DNA of 7,469 nucleotides, from contig CAIKHC010000118.1 of NCBI GenBank assembly GCA_903827085.1, positions 1 through 7,469 on the forward strand, written 5' to 3'. How positions within the stretch are numbered: position 1 is the first letter of the stretch; every line of letters starts with the position of its first letter. This document shows positions 1-6,520 of this stretch, piece by piece. The notes beneath the pieces are model-generated. The model was not told the origin of the DNA, searched no databases, and was given only the letters and a program-made list of their open reading frames with translations. The position numbers were made by a program, and so were the translations under genes. The stretch comes from an uncultured Candidatus Nemicrothrix sp. GTDB lineage: Bacteria; Actinomycetota; Acidimicrobiia; Acidimicrobiales; Acidimicrobilacustridaceae.

Positions 1-665
1 ACACCTTGTGCTTTGAGTCGCGCTGCGGCGTTGCGACCATCATTCCCGTTATTGCCCTTACCTACGAGCACAACGACGCGCCGTCCATAGGCGCCGCCGA
101 GCAATTCGATCGCTGCTCGAGCGACCGCTCCACCAGCTCGGTTGATGAGTTCCTCAACCGGTTCTGGAGCGGCGCGATCGATCGCATTCATTTCCTCCGG
201 AGTCACGATGGGAACGAGTCCCCCGCCATCGACCGCGTCGGGAGACGGCAACGGCTGCGCGCCAAACGGGCCAAGTATTTGCGAAGCATTCTCTGCACCA
301 AGGGCGACGACGACAGCCTGCGCAACGATCTCCGAGTGGCTGAGCGTAAGCCGCCAACCCTCGACCCCCTGCTGTGCGGCCAATGCGGCAGCTCGTCCCG
401 TTAACGAAAGTGAAGGTCGACCTTCTTCATCACGAAGTACTTCGATCTCGTGCCAGTCGGCGGCGCCAATCCCAACACCCATCGCCTTCAGGACGGCTTC
501 TTTCGCGGCGAATCGAACGGCAAAGCGTTCTGTTGGGTCAGAACGACGAAGTGCGTACTCTCGCTCGGCCTCAGTGAACAGTTTTTTAAGAAGTCCCGGT
601 CGGCGTTCAAGCACACGACGGAAGCGATCAAGATCAACGAGATCGTTTCCGATACCCAGGATCAT
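1..665 (-). CDS. acpS: AcpS-NnrE fusion: holo-ACP synthase joined to NAD(P)HX epimerase domain (3' end outside window)
   Basis: Reading the minus strand from the ATG at 665 gives 221 codons without a stop to the window edge, so the gene is partial at its C-terminus. Residues 1-122 are a 4'-phosphopantetheinyl transferase of the AcpS family, which loads the CoA-derived arm onto acyl carrier protein. Visible motifs are GIGNDLVDLDRF (4-15, metal ligand Asp8), FTEAE (30-34), RFAAKEAVLKAMG (51-63, metal ligand Glu56) and LTLSHSE (106-112). Residues 123-152 form a Pro/Gly-rich linker. From residue 153 the sequence is a YjeF_N domain, the epimerase that repairs damaged NAD(P)H hydrates: TPEEMNAIDRAAPEPVEELI (155-174), then NRAG, then GKGNNGNDGRNAAARL (203-218), the nucleotide-binding loop. 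A dehydratase (NnrD) domain may follow outside the window. The start ATG overlaps the glmS stop (ATGA), which implies translational coupling. An internal restart at GTG 206 or ATG 191 could also release a separate epimerase. Separate adjacent acpS and nnr genes are common in actinobacteria; here no stop lies between them. Confidence 0.9.
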   Translation of the reverse strand, partial: MILGIGNDLVDLDRFRRVLERRPGLLKKLFTEAEREYALRRSDPTERFAVRFAAKEAVLKAMGVGIGAADWHEIEVLRDEEGRPSLSLTGRAAALAAQQGVEGWRLTLSHSEIVAQAVVVALGAENASQILGPFGAQPLPSPDAVDGGGLVPIVTPEEMNAIDRAAPEPVEELINRAGGAVARAAIELLGGAYGRRVVVLVGKGNNGNDGRNAAARLKAQG

Positions 666-3600
666 GAGCGCCAGTGTTCGGCCAGCAAGTTCACCGGTTC
701 GGTCATCAACTCAATGACTGGAACGTCGGTCAGTAGATCGTCGCGGAAGATCGGTTCGGTTTCGGTTACCGCATGCTTGATGGCCGCATAACGATTTCGA
801 TAACCCTGCAAGACCGATCGCAATGCAGGGAGCGCGAGGTCGTCACGCACACGAACGTGCAGCAACGACAGTCCGGTGGTTTCTCCGTCCTTGATTTCGG
901 GGACGATGACCACGGTTCGCCCGTCATTGCGACCTTTCGCAACCAACACGGTGTGTTCAACCGCAACAAGTCGCTTCGTACCCCGAAGTTGCGGGTCGTC
1001 GGTGGTCCGGCTTTGAAGATCGCGGGCAAGTCCACCCCGATCGACGATGACGATACGGGCTTCATCGCGACCAGCCGGGTCGACATGACCCTCGATCGCG
1101 TAACGCGTGTAGCCGAGGACTTCGTCGACGAGTGGCTCAAGTGCCGACAGAGTCCGCAGCGTTGAATAGGTGAGTCGATCTCGTGAGACACCAGTGCTGA
1201 GTACTTCCTTCACCAATGGCACCTGCATAAGCGTTTCGTCGCTGCGGGAAATACCGACGGTGACGGTCTTGGCCTGATGCTTGATGGCGTCGACAGGCCG
1301 TGTCAGTTCATCGATCGCTACCGTAAGCGCCGCAACTAAATCCTCGAGGACTACTGCCGGCGTGCCGACCTTGCCATATTCAACTTGGTAGGACTCCAAC
1401 GGCACAGAGCCAAGGGCGAAACGCCACACGGTGGCCAGGCGCACTGCGGAACTCGCTTCGAGGTGACCGTTGTACTCCCCGTTACGAAGTCCATCGAAAT
1501 AGCGCGAGGCGAGCACGTTGAGAAGTGGCCGAACACCTTCGAGTAACGACTCGCCATCGCCGGGAAGACCCGCGGCAACCGCTGAATCGATAGCAGCGCG
1601 CGCCTCTCGAAGCGGCCGGGCTTGTGCATCAATGGCAAGTGCGGCTTCATACCCAAAGAGGTGACCGACCATCGCGGAGAGAATGAAGGCGAGTCGCGGA
1701 TGCACCTCGGGTACAGCAATGACTTGGAGCGCAGCCGAGAAGCGCTCTTCGCCTTGCGTAGCGATCACCACCGGCGCAGCCTTATGAGCCCGATAGATCG
1801 CGACTTCCTTCGCAACATCATCTGCAGTGGAACCTTGGAGACCTGCCGCACACACCAAGATCATTGGCTCGGACGAAAGATCGATGTGCTTCTTATCTTC
1901 CGTTCCATCGCACGCGATGGCTTTGTAGCAAAGCTCAGAAAGCTTGATGCGGACTTCTTCGGCGGCAATGCGGTTGGCTCCATTGCCGACGATTGCCCAA
2001 TAGCGACGTGAAGGCGCGACGCGTTGCGCTGCGGCCTCGATGTCGTCGCGCAATGCGAACGTACGCTCCATCGCCTCTGGAATCTGTCGAAGTCCATCAA
2101 GGACTGCGATGCGTTCCGGCGATGAAACGCCGATGGCATCGGCGAGTGCAGCAGCGAGCAGGAAACATGCTGCGATCTGTGCGTAGAACGCCTTCGTTGA
2201 GGCGACGCTCATTTCAACGTCGCGCCCATCAGAGGTATAGAGAACACCGTCAGCGCGGTCGGTGAGGTCGCTATTGCGACGGTTCACGATTGCGACAACA
2301 TGTGCACCACGGGCACGGACTAAGTCAACGGTTCTGTTGGTGTCGGTGGTTGTGCCCGACTGGCTCACGGCGACGACCAATGTGTCGACCATGGAGTCGA
2401 CGAGGTGGAAACCGCTGAGTTCAGTTGCAAGAATCGCTTCCACTTTCACCGGAGAAGTCGGTGCAAAAGCGGCGAGGCCTTCAAGGAGCGCCCGGGCCGC
2501 TACTGCCGCCGTGCCCTGCCCAATCGCGAGGATTCGCGTGATGGACCCGTCGGCCAATGCCGCACGAAGTTCGGGCGACAGCACCTCGTCGCCAAGAAGC
2601 ACGTCGGAATGCCCATCGAGTTCCACCAACTTGCCGCGCAATGTCTTGCGGAACGAAGCGGGTGCTTCTCCGATTTCCTTCAGAAGGAAATGCGGTGAGT
2701 CGCCACGATCGATATCGCGAGTAGTGATCTGCGCATCGGCGAGATCGTCGGCGGTAACTGGAATAACCGTGCCGTCATAGGCCCAGCGTTCGATACCTTC
2801 GCGATCGCCTGCCTGTGCGCCGGCCAACCGAACAACCTGACCGCTGCTGGCCGGATTAGTTGGGTCGACAGGAATATCACCATCGAGTCGAAGGTACGTA
2901 GCTGTTTCTTCAACAACGCCATAGGGCTCGCTCGCAACAATGAACGAATCCTCAGCGAGACCGATGTACAACGCTTGTCCGCTTCCACGAAGCGCAAGCA
3001 ACAATGAATCGGCAGCATCGGCAGCGCTTGCCGCGATCGCAACCGATCCTTCCAGTTCGTTCACCGTTGAACGGAATGCATCAAGCACACCAGTGCCATC
3101 CGCCATGGCTCGCGACGTAAGAGTCGGGATGACTTTCGCATCGGTCGTGATTTCGTCAGCAATGTGCAACGACTGGGCTGCTTTGAGATCGGCGAAGTTG
3201 TCGACGTCGCCATTGAGTACTGCGGTGACGTAGGCGCCGCCCACCTCATCGGTCTCTTCAGAGTTGAGCGGATGTGCGTTGGGCTGACTGATAATGCCAA
3301 CGCTGGCCCAGCGAGTATGGCCGAGGACAACTGCGTCGACATCGGGAGAACCAAGCGCATGGCGAAGCAGCGGGTCCGAAACGATCGCAGCGCGAAGCGC
3401 TCGGGTGTTGTCGCCGAGTTCGCCGATCTCGGCCGCTGCTTTATAAACAAAACTCAGATGACCGGCGGGCGTGCGCACGGCCATTGATCCGAACAGTGGA
3501 TCGGTAGCTCGGTCAGCAACGACAGCGCTGAGCGCAGGCGAGGAAAGGTCGAGGCCATGATTGCGAACCAAAAGGTGAAGTCCAGCGCTATCTCGTCCAC

Positions 3601-4135
3601 GGACTTCGAGACGATCAAGTGCAGAAAGTGCTTGATGTATCGAAAGCGCCACCGCGACTGCCGCGGGGCTAAACGCCTCGCCAACAGGTCCAACGCCATC
3701 GAGAAGGCCAGCGACGCCATCGGCGGCGCGAAGACGATCACGCTGCACCGCCCACACCGCGTCTTTCAAAGCGACGACAGCAGCATTCAGCCGTTCGAGC
3801 TCACGACCCGCAAGAGCGTGCGCGCCCTGAGCATCGGAATCGAGATGACGCTCGAGTTCCGCGATCTGACGCGCAAGCCCATCGACCAGGTTGGTCGTGG
3901 CGATTCGAAGACCGGAAACCTCGAGCAGTGCTCGGACGCCCGCCACACCCCGAAGCAGGCGATCGGCATCGGCAACCGCAGTCGCCGCATCGGCAACGGG
4001 AGCGACGAAAACGGTCTTCGAAGAAAGAACACCGGCCAGCAGTTGTGATGCCGCTTCGAGGCGGTCACAAACTTCCGCCGAGCCAGGAGGCTGGCGGAGC
4101 GACGGTCGACGAACGACGGCGATAATTCCGCACAT
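662..4135 (-). CDS. glmS: Oversized glucosamine-6-phosphate synthase (glutamine--fructose-6-phosphate aminotransferase), 1157 aa
   Basis: GlmS makes glucosamine-6-phosphate from fructose-6-phosphate and glutamine, the first committed step to UDP-GlcNAc in the cytoplasm. The start is fixed by MCGII: Cys2 must become the N-terminal nucleophile of the class II glutaminase. Other glutaminase motifs are RLEVRGRDSAG (175-185), HTRWAS (273-278), NGD (308-310, oxyanion Asn-Gly) and TTDAKVI (330-336). The linker HFLLKEIGE (482-490) leads to SIS domain 1 with GQGTA (539-543), SQSGTTTDT (591-599) and VASTKAF (644-650). SIS domain 2 has GNGAN (717-721), EEVRIKLSEL (726-735) and DKKHIDL (747-753). Aligned by eye to E. 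coli GlmS, Glu481, Lys485, Glu488 and His504 correspond to Glu727, Lys731, Glu734 and His750. Odd features are a helical insertion at about 12-155, a further insertion within about 190-265, and a C-terminal extension from about 831. The usual tail lysine motif appears as AKTVTV (955-960). The gene starts 12 nt after glmM without a clear Shine-Dalgarno and ends overlapping acpS. It is probably an active GlmS, though a related sugar isomerase or aminotransferase cannot be excluded. Confidence 0.88.
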   Translation of the reverse strand: MCGIIAVVRRPSLRQPPGSAEVCDRLEAASQLLAGVLSSKTVFVAPVADAATAVADADRLLRGVAGVRALLEVSGLRIATTNLVDGLARQIAELERHLDSDAQGAHALAGRELERLNAAVVALKDAVWAVQRDRLRAADGVAGLLDGVGPVGEAFSPAAVAVALSIHQALSALDRLEVRGRDSAGLHLLVRNHGLDLSSPALSAVVADRATDPLFGSMAVRTPAGHLSFVYKAAAEIGELGDNTRALRAAIVSDPLLRHALGSPDVDAVVLGHTRWASVGIISQPNAHPLNSEETDEVGGAYVTAVLNGDVDNFADLKAAQSLHIADEITTDAKVIPTLTSRAMADGTGVLDAFRSTVNELEGSVAIAASAADAADSLLLALRGSGQALYIGLAEDSFIVASEPYGVVEETATYLRLDGDIPVDPTNPASSGQVVRLAGAQAGDREGIERWAYDGTVIPVTADDLADAQITTRDIDRGDSPHFLLKEIGEAPASFRKTLRGKLVELDGHSDVLLGDEVLSPELRAALADGSITRILAIGQGTAAVAARALLEGLAAFAPTSPVKVEAILATELSGFHLVDSMVDTLVVAVSQSGTTTDTNRTVDLVRARGAHVVAIVNRRNSDLTDRADGVLYTSDGRDVEMSVASTKAFYAQIAACFLLAAALADAIGVSSPERIAVLDGLRQIPEAMERTFALRDDIEAAAQRVAPSRRYWAIVGNGANRIAAEEVRIKLSELCYKAIACDGTEDKKHIDLSSEPMILVCAAGLQGSTADDVAKEVAIYRAHKAAPVVIATQGEERFSAALQVIAVPEVHPRLAFILSAMVGHLFGYEAALAIDAQARPLREARAAIDSAVAAGLPGDGESLLEGVRPLLNVLASRYFDGLRNGEYNGHLEASSAVRLATVWRFALGSVPLESYQVEYGKVGTPAVVLEDLVAALTVAIDELTRPVDAIKHQAKTVTVGISRSDETLMQVPLVKEVLSTGVSRDRLTYSTLRTLSALEPLVDEVLGYTRYAIEGHVDPAGRDEARIVIVDRGGLARDLQSRTTDDPQLRGTKRLVAVEHTVLVAKGRNDGRTVVIVPEIKDGETTGLSLLHVRVRDDLALPALRSVLQGYRNRYAAIKHAVTETEPIFRDDLLTDVPVIELMTEPVNLLAEHWRS

Positions 4136-4147
4136 GAGAGGGCCAGC

Positions 4148-5464
4148 CTAGGCCGAGCAGGCCCGGATCACGGCTGCAGCGAGGTTGTCGGCTGCGTCCT
4201 CGGCCTGCACCAAAGTGGGCGCTTCCACCATGACCCGCACAAGGGGTTCGGTCCCGCTGAGTCGAATCAACACACGACCCCGAGCCCCTAACGACTGTTC
4301 GACCGCAGCGATCTCACCAGCAATGGCTTCAGCGATGTCGTCACGACGATGTTCGAGGCGGACATTGCGCAATACCTGAGGGAGTCGATCCATGACCTCT
4401 CCAGCCAAGGTCGACAGCGGGGTTTGGGTGCGACCAACAAGGTCGACCAACTGCACACCGGAAAGAACACCGTCTCCCGTGGTTGCCCGATCAGCGAAGA
4501 CGATATGGCCGGACTGTTCGCCACCGAGCGAACTTGAAGTGCGAGCGAGCGCCTCAAGAACATGACGATCACCCACCGGCGTCTCGACAACTTCAATGCC
4601 CTGCTCGTCCATCGCTAAACGAAAACCAAGGTTCGACATCACTGTGACAACGACGCGATTACCCGCGAGCTCGCCACGATCGTGAAGATCGCGAGCGAAC
4701 AGTGCAATAAGTTGATCGCCGTCGACCAGTTCGCCCCTCTCGTCAACAGCAAGAAGACGATCGGCGTCGCCGTCGAACGCAAGACCAAGTGCAGCCCCGC
4801 TTGCAACTACCGCCCGCTGCAGGTCTTCCGGATGCGTCGACCCACAGGCATCGTTGATGTTTCGGCCATCGGGCTGCGCGTGCAGCACGTCAACCTCGAG
4901 GCCGAGACCACGAAAGATTCCAGGTGCAACCGATGACGCCGCACCGTTCGCACAGTCGATCACGATACGCATCGGAGTCACGGCAACAACCGACGATGCC
5001 ACTGCGTCGCACCATTCGGCGACGGCGCCCGTATCGGTGTTGCTATCGAGTGAGAGTTCGAACTCGACACCCGCAACAACCAACGCGTCGAGCGCATTTT
5101 CGAGCTCAGCTTCAAGTTCGTCAGACAACTTGCGGCCGCCAGCAGCAAAGAACTTGATGCCGTTATCGGACCACGGATTATGCGATGCAGAGATCACCGC
5201 TCCGGGAACGCCACGTTGTGCGCAGACCCACGCGACCGCTGGCGTTGGAACAACTCCCAGGCTCAACGGTTGCGCGCCACCAAGGATCAATCCAGTTCCA
5301 AGCGCGCGTTCAAGACGCTCTCCCGATTCACGGGTATCGCGACCGATGACGAATGCAGATGTTCCAAGAACCTGCGCAGCTGCCTGCCCTAGCGCGACAA
5401 CAAGCGCGTCAGTGAACTCAGATGCGGGGCCGCGAACGCCGTCGGTTCCGAATCGGAGGGTCAT
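4148..5464 (-). CDS. glmM: Phosphoglucosamine mutase GlmM
   Basis: GlmM converts glucosamine-6-phosphate, the product of the next gene's enzyme, into glucosamine-1-phosphate for UDP-GlcNAc synthesis. The 438-residue protein has the usual family length and begins with the diagnostic RFGTDGVRG (4-12). The active-site loop is ISASHNPWSDNGIKFF (91-106), with Ser94 the expected phosphoserine. The metal loop is FDGDADR (230-236), the sugar-binding loop is GGEQSGH (314-320), and the phosphate-binding loop near the C-terminus is RLSGTEPLVRVM (401-412). All four domains of the alpha-D-phosphohexomutase fold therefore look intact. The start is set by the family N-terminus. No clear Shine-Dalgarno precedes it (the upstream bases are CTTCTAACTC), so translation may depend on coupling with rpsI, whose stop lies 46 nt upstream. 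It is followed after 12 nt by glmS, so the two consecutive pathway steps are almost certainly co-transcribed. Confidence 0.97.
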   Translation of the reverse strand: MTLRFGTDGVRGPASEFTDALVVALGQAAAQVLGTSAFVIGRDTRESGERLERALGTGLILGGAQPLSLGVVPTPAVAWVCAQRGVPGAVISASHNPWSDNGIKFFAAGGRKLSDELEAELENALDALVVAGVEFELSLDSNTDTGAVAEWCDAVASSVVAVTPMRIVIDCANGAASSVAPGIFRGLGLEVDVLHAQPDGRNINDACGSTHPEDLQRAVVASGAALGLAFDGDADRLLAVDERGELVDGDQLIALFARDLHDRGELAGNRVVVTVMSNLGFRLAMDEQGIEVVETPVGDRHVLEALARTSSSLGGEQSGHIVFADRATTGDGVLSGVQLVDLVGRTQTPLSTLAGEVMDRLPQVLRNVRLEHRRDDIAEAIAGEIAAVEQSLGARGRVLIRLSGTEPLVRVMVEAPTLVQAEDAADNLAAAVIRACSA

Positions 5465-5482
5465 GAGTTAGAAGCAAACGAA

Positions 5483-5500
5483 CTCGCCGACAAAAGCGAG
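5483..5500 (-). other. Weak hairpin between rpsI and glmM
   Basis: On the minus strand the sequence CTCGC-TTTTGTCG-GCGAG can form a 5-bp stem with an 8-nt loop, in the 46-nt gap between the rpsI stop and the glmM start. No T-run follows it, so a factor-independent terminator is unlikely. It could attenuate read-through from the ribosomal protein genes, act as an RNA processing site, or be chance. Confidence 0.2.
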
Positions 5501-5510
5501 AACGATTGAC

Positions 5511-5903
5511 TTAGCGCTTCGAGTACTGCGGGGCCTTACGAGCCTTCTTGAGGCCGTACTTCTTCGATTCCTTCTTACGATCATCGCGAGTAAGGAATCC
5601 GGCCTTCTTGAGCTCGCCACGCAGTTCTGGATCGAGTTCGATAAGTGCACGGGCAATGCCATGACGAAGTGCGCCGGCCTGGCCGGACACGCCGCCACCG
5701 TCGATGTTGCACACGATGTCGTAGACCTCGTCGGTGCTCGTAAGACGAAGCGGTTCGGTGAGGATCATGCGATGCGTTTCGGACGGGAAGTAGTCAGCGA
5801 CCGGACGCTTGTTCACAGTGATGGTGCCTGAGCCGGGACGAAGCATGACGCGTGCAACTGCACGCTTACGACGACCGGTTGACTGAACGAGAGGTTTCGA
5901 CAT
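5511..5903 (-). CDS. rpsI: 30S ribosomal protein S9
   Basis: S9 sits in the head of the small ribosomal subunit, and its basic C-terminal tail reaches toward P-site tRNA. The 130-residue protein matches the family in length. Residues 9-18 ([10 protein letters not shown]) are the conserved N-terminal signature. [19 protein letters not shown] (69-87) is the core motif, and the basic tail from LTRDDRKKE (104-112) ends with KAPQYSKR (123-130), including the invariant C-terminal SKR. The start is supported by a strong Shine-Dalgarno, AAGGAA, 6 nt upstream. The gene follows rplM after 17 nt, the near-universal L13-S9 pair, so the two are certainly co-transcribed. Nothing in the sequence is unusual. 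Confidence 0.99.
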   Translation of the reverse strand: MSKPLVQSTGRRKRAVARVMLRPGSGTITVNKRPVADYFPSETHRMILTEPLRLTSTDEVYDIVCNIDGGGVSGQAGALRHGIARALIELDPELRGELKKAGFLTRDDRKKESKKYGLKKARKAPQYSKR

Positions 5904-5909
5904 TGTCTG

Positions 5910-5915
5910 TTCCTT
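5910..5915 (-). promoter_or_regulatory. rpsI ribosome binding site
   Basis: The minus strand reads AAGGAA six bases before the rpsI ATG. It is the clearest Shine-Dalgarno in the window and fixes the rpsI start. It stands in contrast to glmM and glmS, which have none. Confidence 0.75.
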
Positions 5916-5920
5916 GCCGC

Positions 5921-6367
5921 TCAGCGAGCCTTGGCGTGGGCGAATTCGATGGTCTTCGGATCTTGGGCAGCGTGATTGTGCACCGGACCGGCGTAGACCT
6001 TGAGCTTCTTGATCATCTGACGACCAAGACGGTTCTTAGGGATCATGCCGCGAACAGCGCGACGCACTGCTTCTTCGGGCTTCTCCGCGATCAACTGACC
6101 GTAGGTCTTTGTGCGGAGACCACCCGGGTAACCGGAGTGGCGATGCACGAGCGTCTTTTCGCCCTTGTTCGACGTGAGCACGACCTTGTCGGCGTTAATC
6201 ACGATGACGTGATCGCCAGTGTCGATGTGTGGGGTGTAGGTCGGCTTGTGCTTGCCGCGAAGAATGGTTGCAACCTCAGTGGCGAGACGACCGAGGACCA
6301 TGCCTTCGGCGTCGACGACGAACCACTCTCGCTGAATTTCACTGACCTTGGGGGTGTAGGTGCGCAT
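5921..6367 (-). CDS. rplM: 50S ribosomal protein L13
   Basis: L13 is an early-assembling protein of the large ribosomal subunit that binds 23S rRNA. The 148-residue product has the usual length. It starts MRTYTPK, which is common in actinobacterial L13. Further signatures are [16 protein letters not shown] (15-30), [17 protein letters not shown] (36-52), HSGYPGGLR (77-85) and [14 protein letters not shown] (105-118) followed by KKLKVYAG (120-127). The start is supported by AGAAGGG 7 nt upstream of the ATG. It is the first gene after a 153-nt non-coding leader, so its promoter probably lies there or further upstream. It heads the rplM-rpsI pair, and the glmM-glmS genes follow on the same strand. 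Confidence 0.99.
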   Translation of the reverse strand: MRTYTPKVSEIQREWFVVDAEGMVLGRLATEVATILRGKHKPTYTPHIDTGDHVIVINADKVVLTSNKGEKTLVHRHSGYPGGLRTKTYGQLIAEKPEEAVRRAVRGMIPKNRLGRQMIKKLKVYAGPVHNHAAQDPKTIEFAHAKAR

Positions 6368-6374
6368 GGCGCAG

Positions 6375-6381
6375 CCCTTCT
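6375..6381 (-). promoter_or_regulatory. rplM ribosome binding site inside a small stem-loop
   Basis: AGAAGGG lies 7 nt before the rplM ATG. Its purines fall in the loop of a possible 4-bp hairpin, GCAG-AAGGG-CTGC (6371-6383). The GGCTG part could instead pair with CAGCC at 6402-6406, which would mask the site. Confidence 0.6.
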
Positions 6382-6389
6382 GCTTGGGT

Positions 6390-6403
6390 CCACCCGAAGG
6401 TGG
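6390..6403 (-). other. UUCG tetraloop hairpin in rplM leader
   Basis: The minus strand reads CCACC-TTCG-GGTGG, a 5-bp perfect stem closed by C-G around a UUCG tetraloop, one of the most stable RNA hairpins. It sits about 9 nt upstream of the rplM Shine-Dalgarno. It may be part of a translational control element or a transcript stabiliser. No T-run follows it. Confidence 0.5.
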
Positions 6404-6520
6404 CTGTCGAACAAAGTCCAGTGTCGGCAGGGAAACTGCGCACCGGAGCGGAGGAGAGAGCCTACGGGTAGGCCCCGAACCAAGGCAACTCTGCCCAATT
6501 GGGCCGATTCGCCAGTGATT

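Larger units (their letters stand above)
6368..6520 (-). promoter_or_regulatory. rplM 5' leader / truA-rplM intergenic region with hairpins
   Basis: These 153 nt hold no gene. On the minus strand, going toward rplM, there are four small elements. The first is a perfect 12-bp palindrome GCCCAATTGGGC (6493-6504), just after the truA stop. The second is a hairpin at 6457-6476, GGGGCCTA-CCCG-TAGGCTCT, of 8 pairs including two G-U. The third is a UUCG-tetraloop hairpin at 6390-6403. The fourth is the rplM ribosome binding site. A possible promoter, TTGCCT (6483-6488), 18 nt, TAGGCT (6459-6464), would start an RNA near 6452, but its -10 box overlaps the second hairpin and the match is modest. The region is the best candidate for the start of the rplM operon and for regulation by a ribosomal protein; this is inferred from position and structure only. 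Confidence 0.45.

Noticed and set aside
142..717. 191-codon plus-strand frame opposite the acpS-nnr fusion
   Set aside because: It is Ser/Arg-rich low-complexity translation, typical of the antisense of a real gene, and the minus strand has clear AcpS and YjeF_N motifs.
662..4135. The long glmS as a frameshift or assembly artefact joining two genes
   Set aside because: The frame is continuous with motifs in correct GlmS order, the flanking glmM and acpS junctions are tight, and the extra segments are not recognisable pieces of another gene.
4854..5471. 205-codon plus-strand frame opposite glmM
   Set aside because: It is Ser/Thr/Ala/Pro-rich shadow sequence opposite a gene with all GlmM active-site motifs.
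6459..6488. Promoter TTGCCT, 18 nt, TAGGCT upstream of rplM as a stand-alone feature
   Set aside because: The -10 box overlaps a hairpin and the -35 match is modest, so I only mention it within the leader entry.
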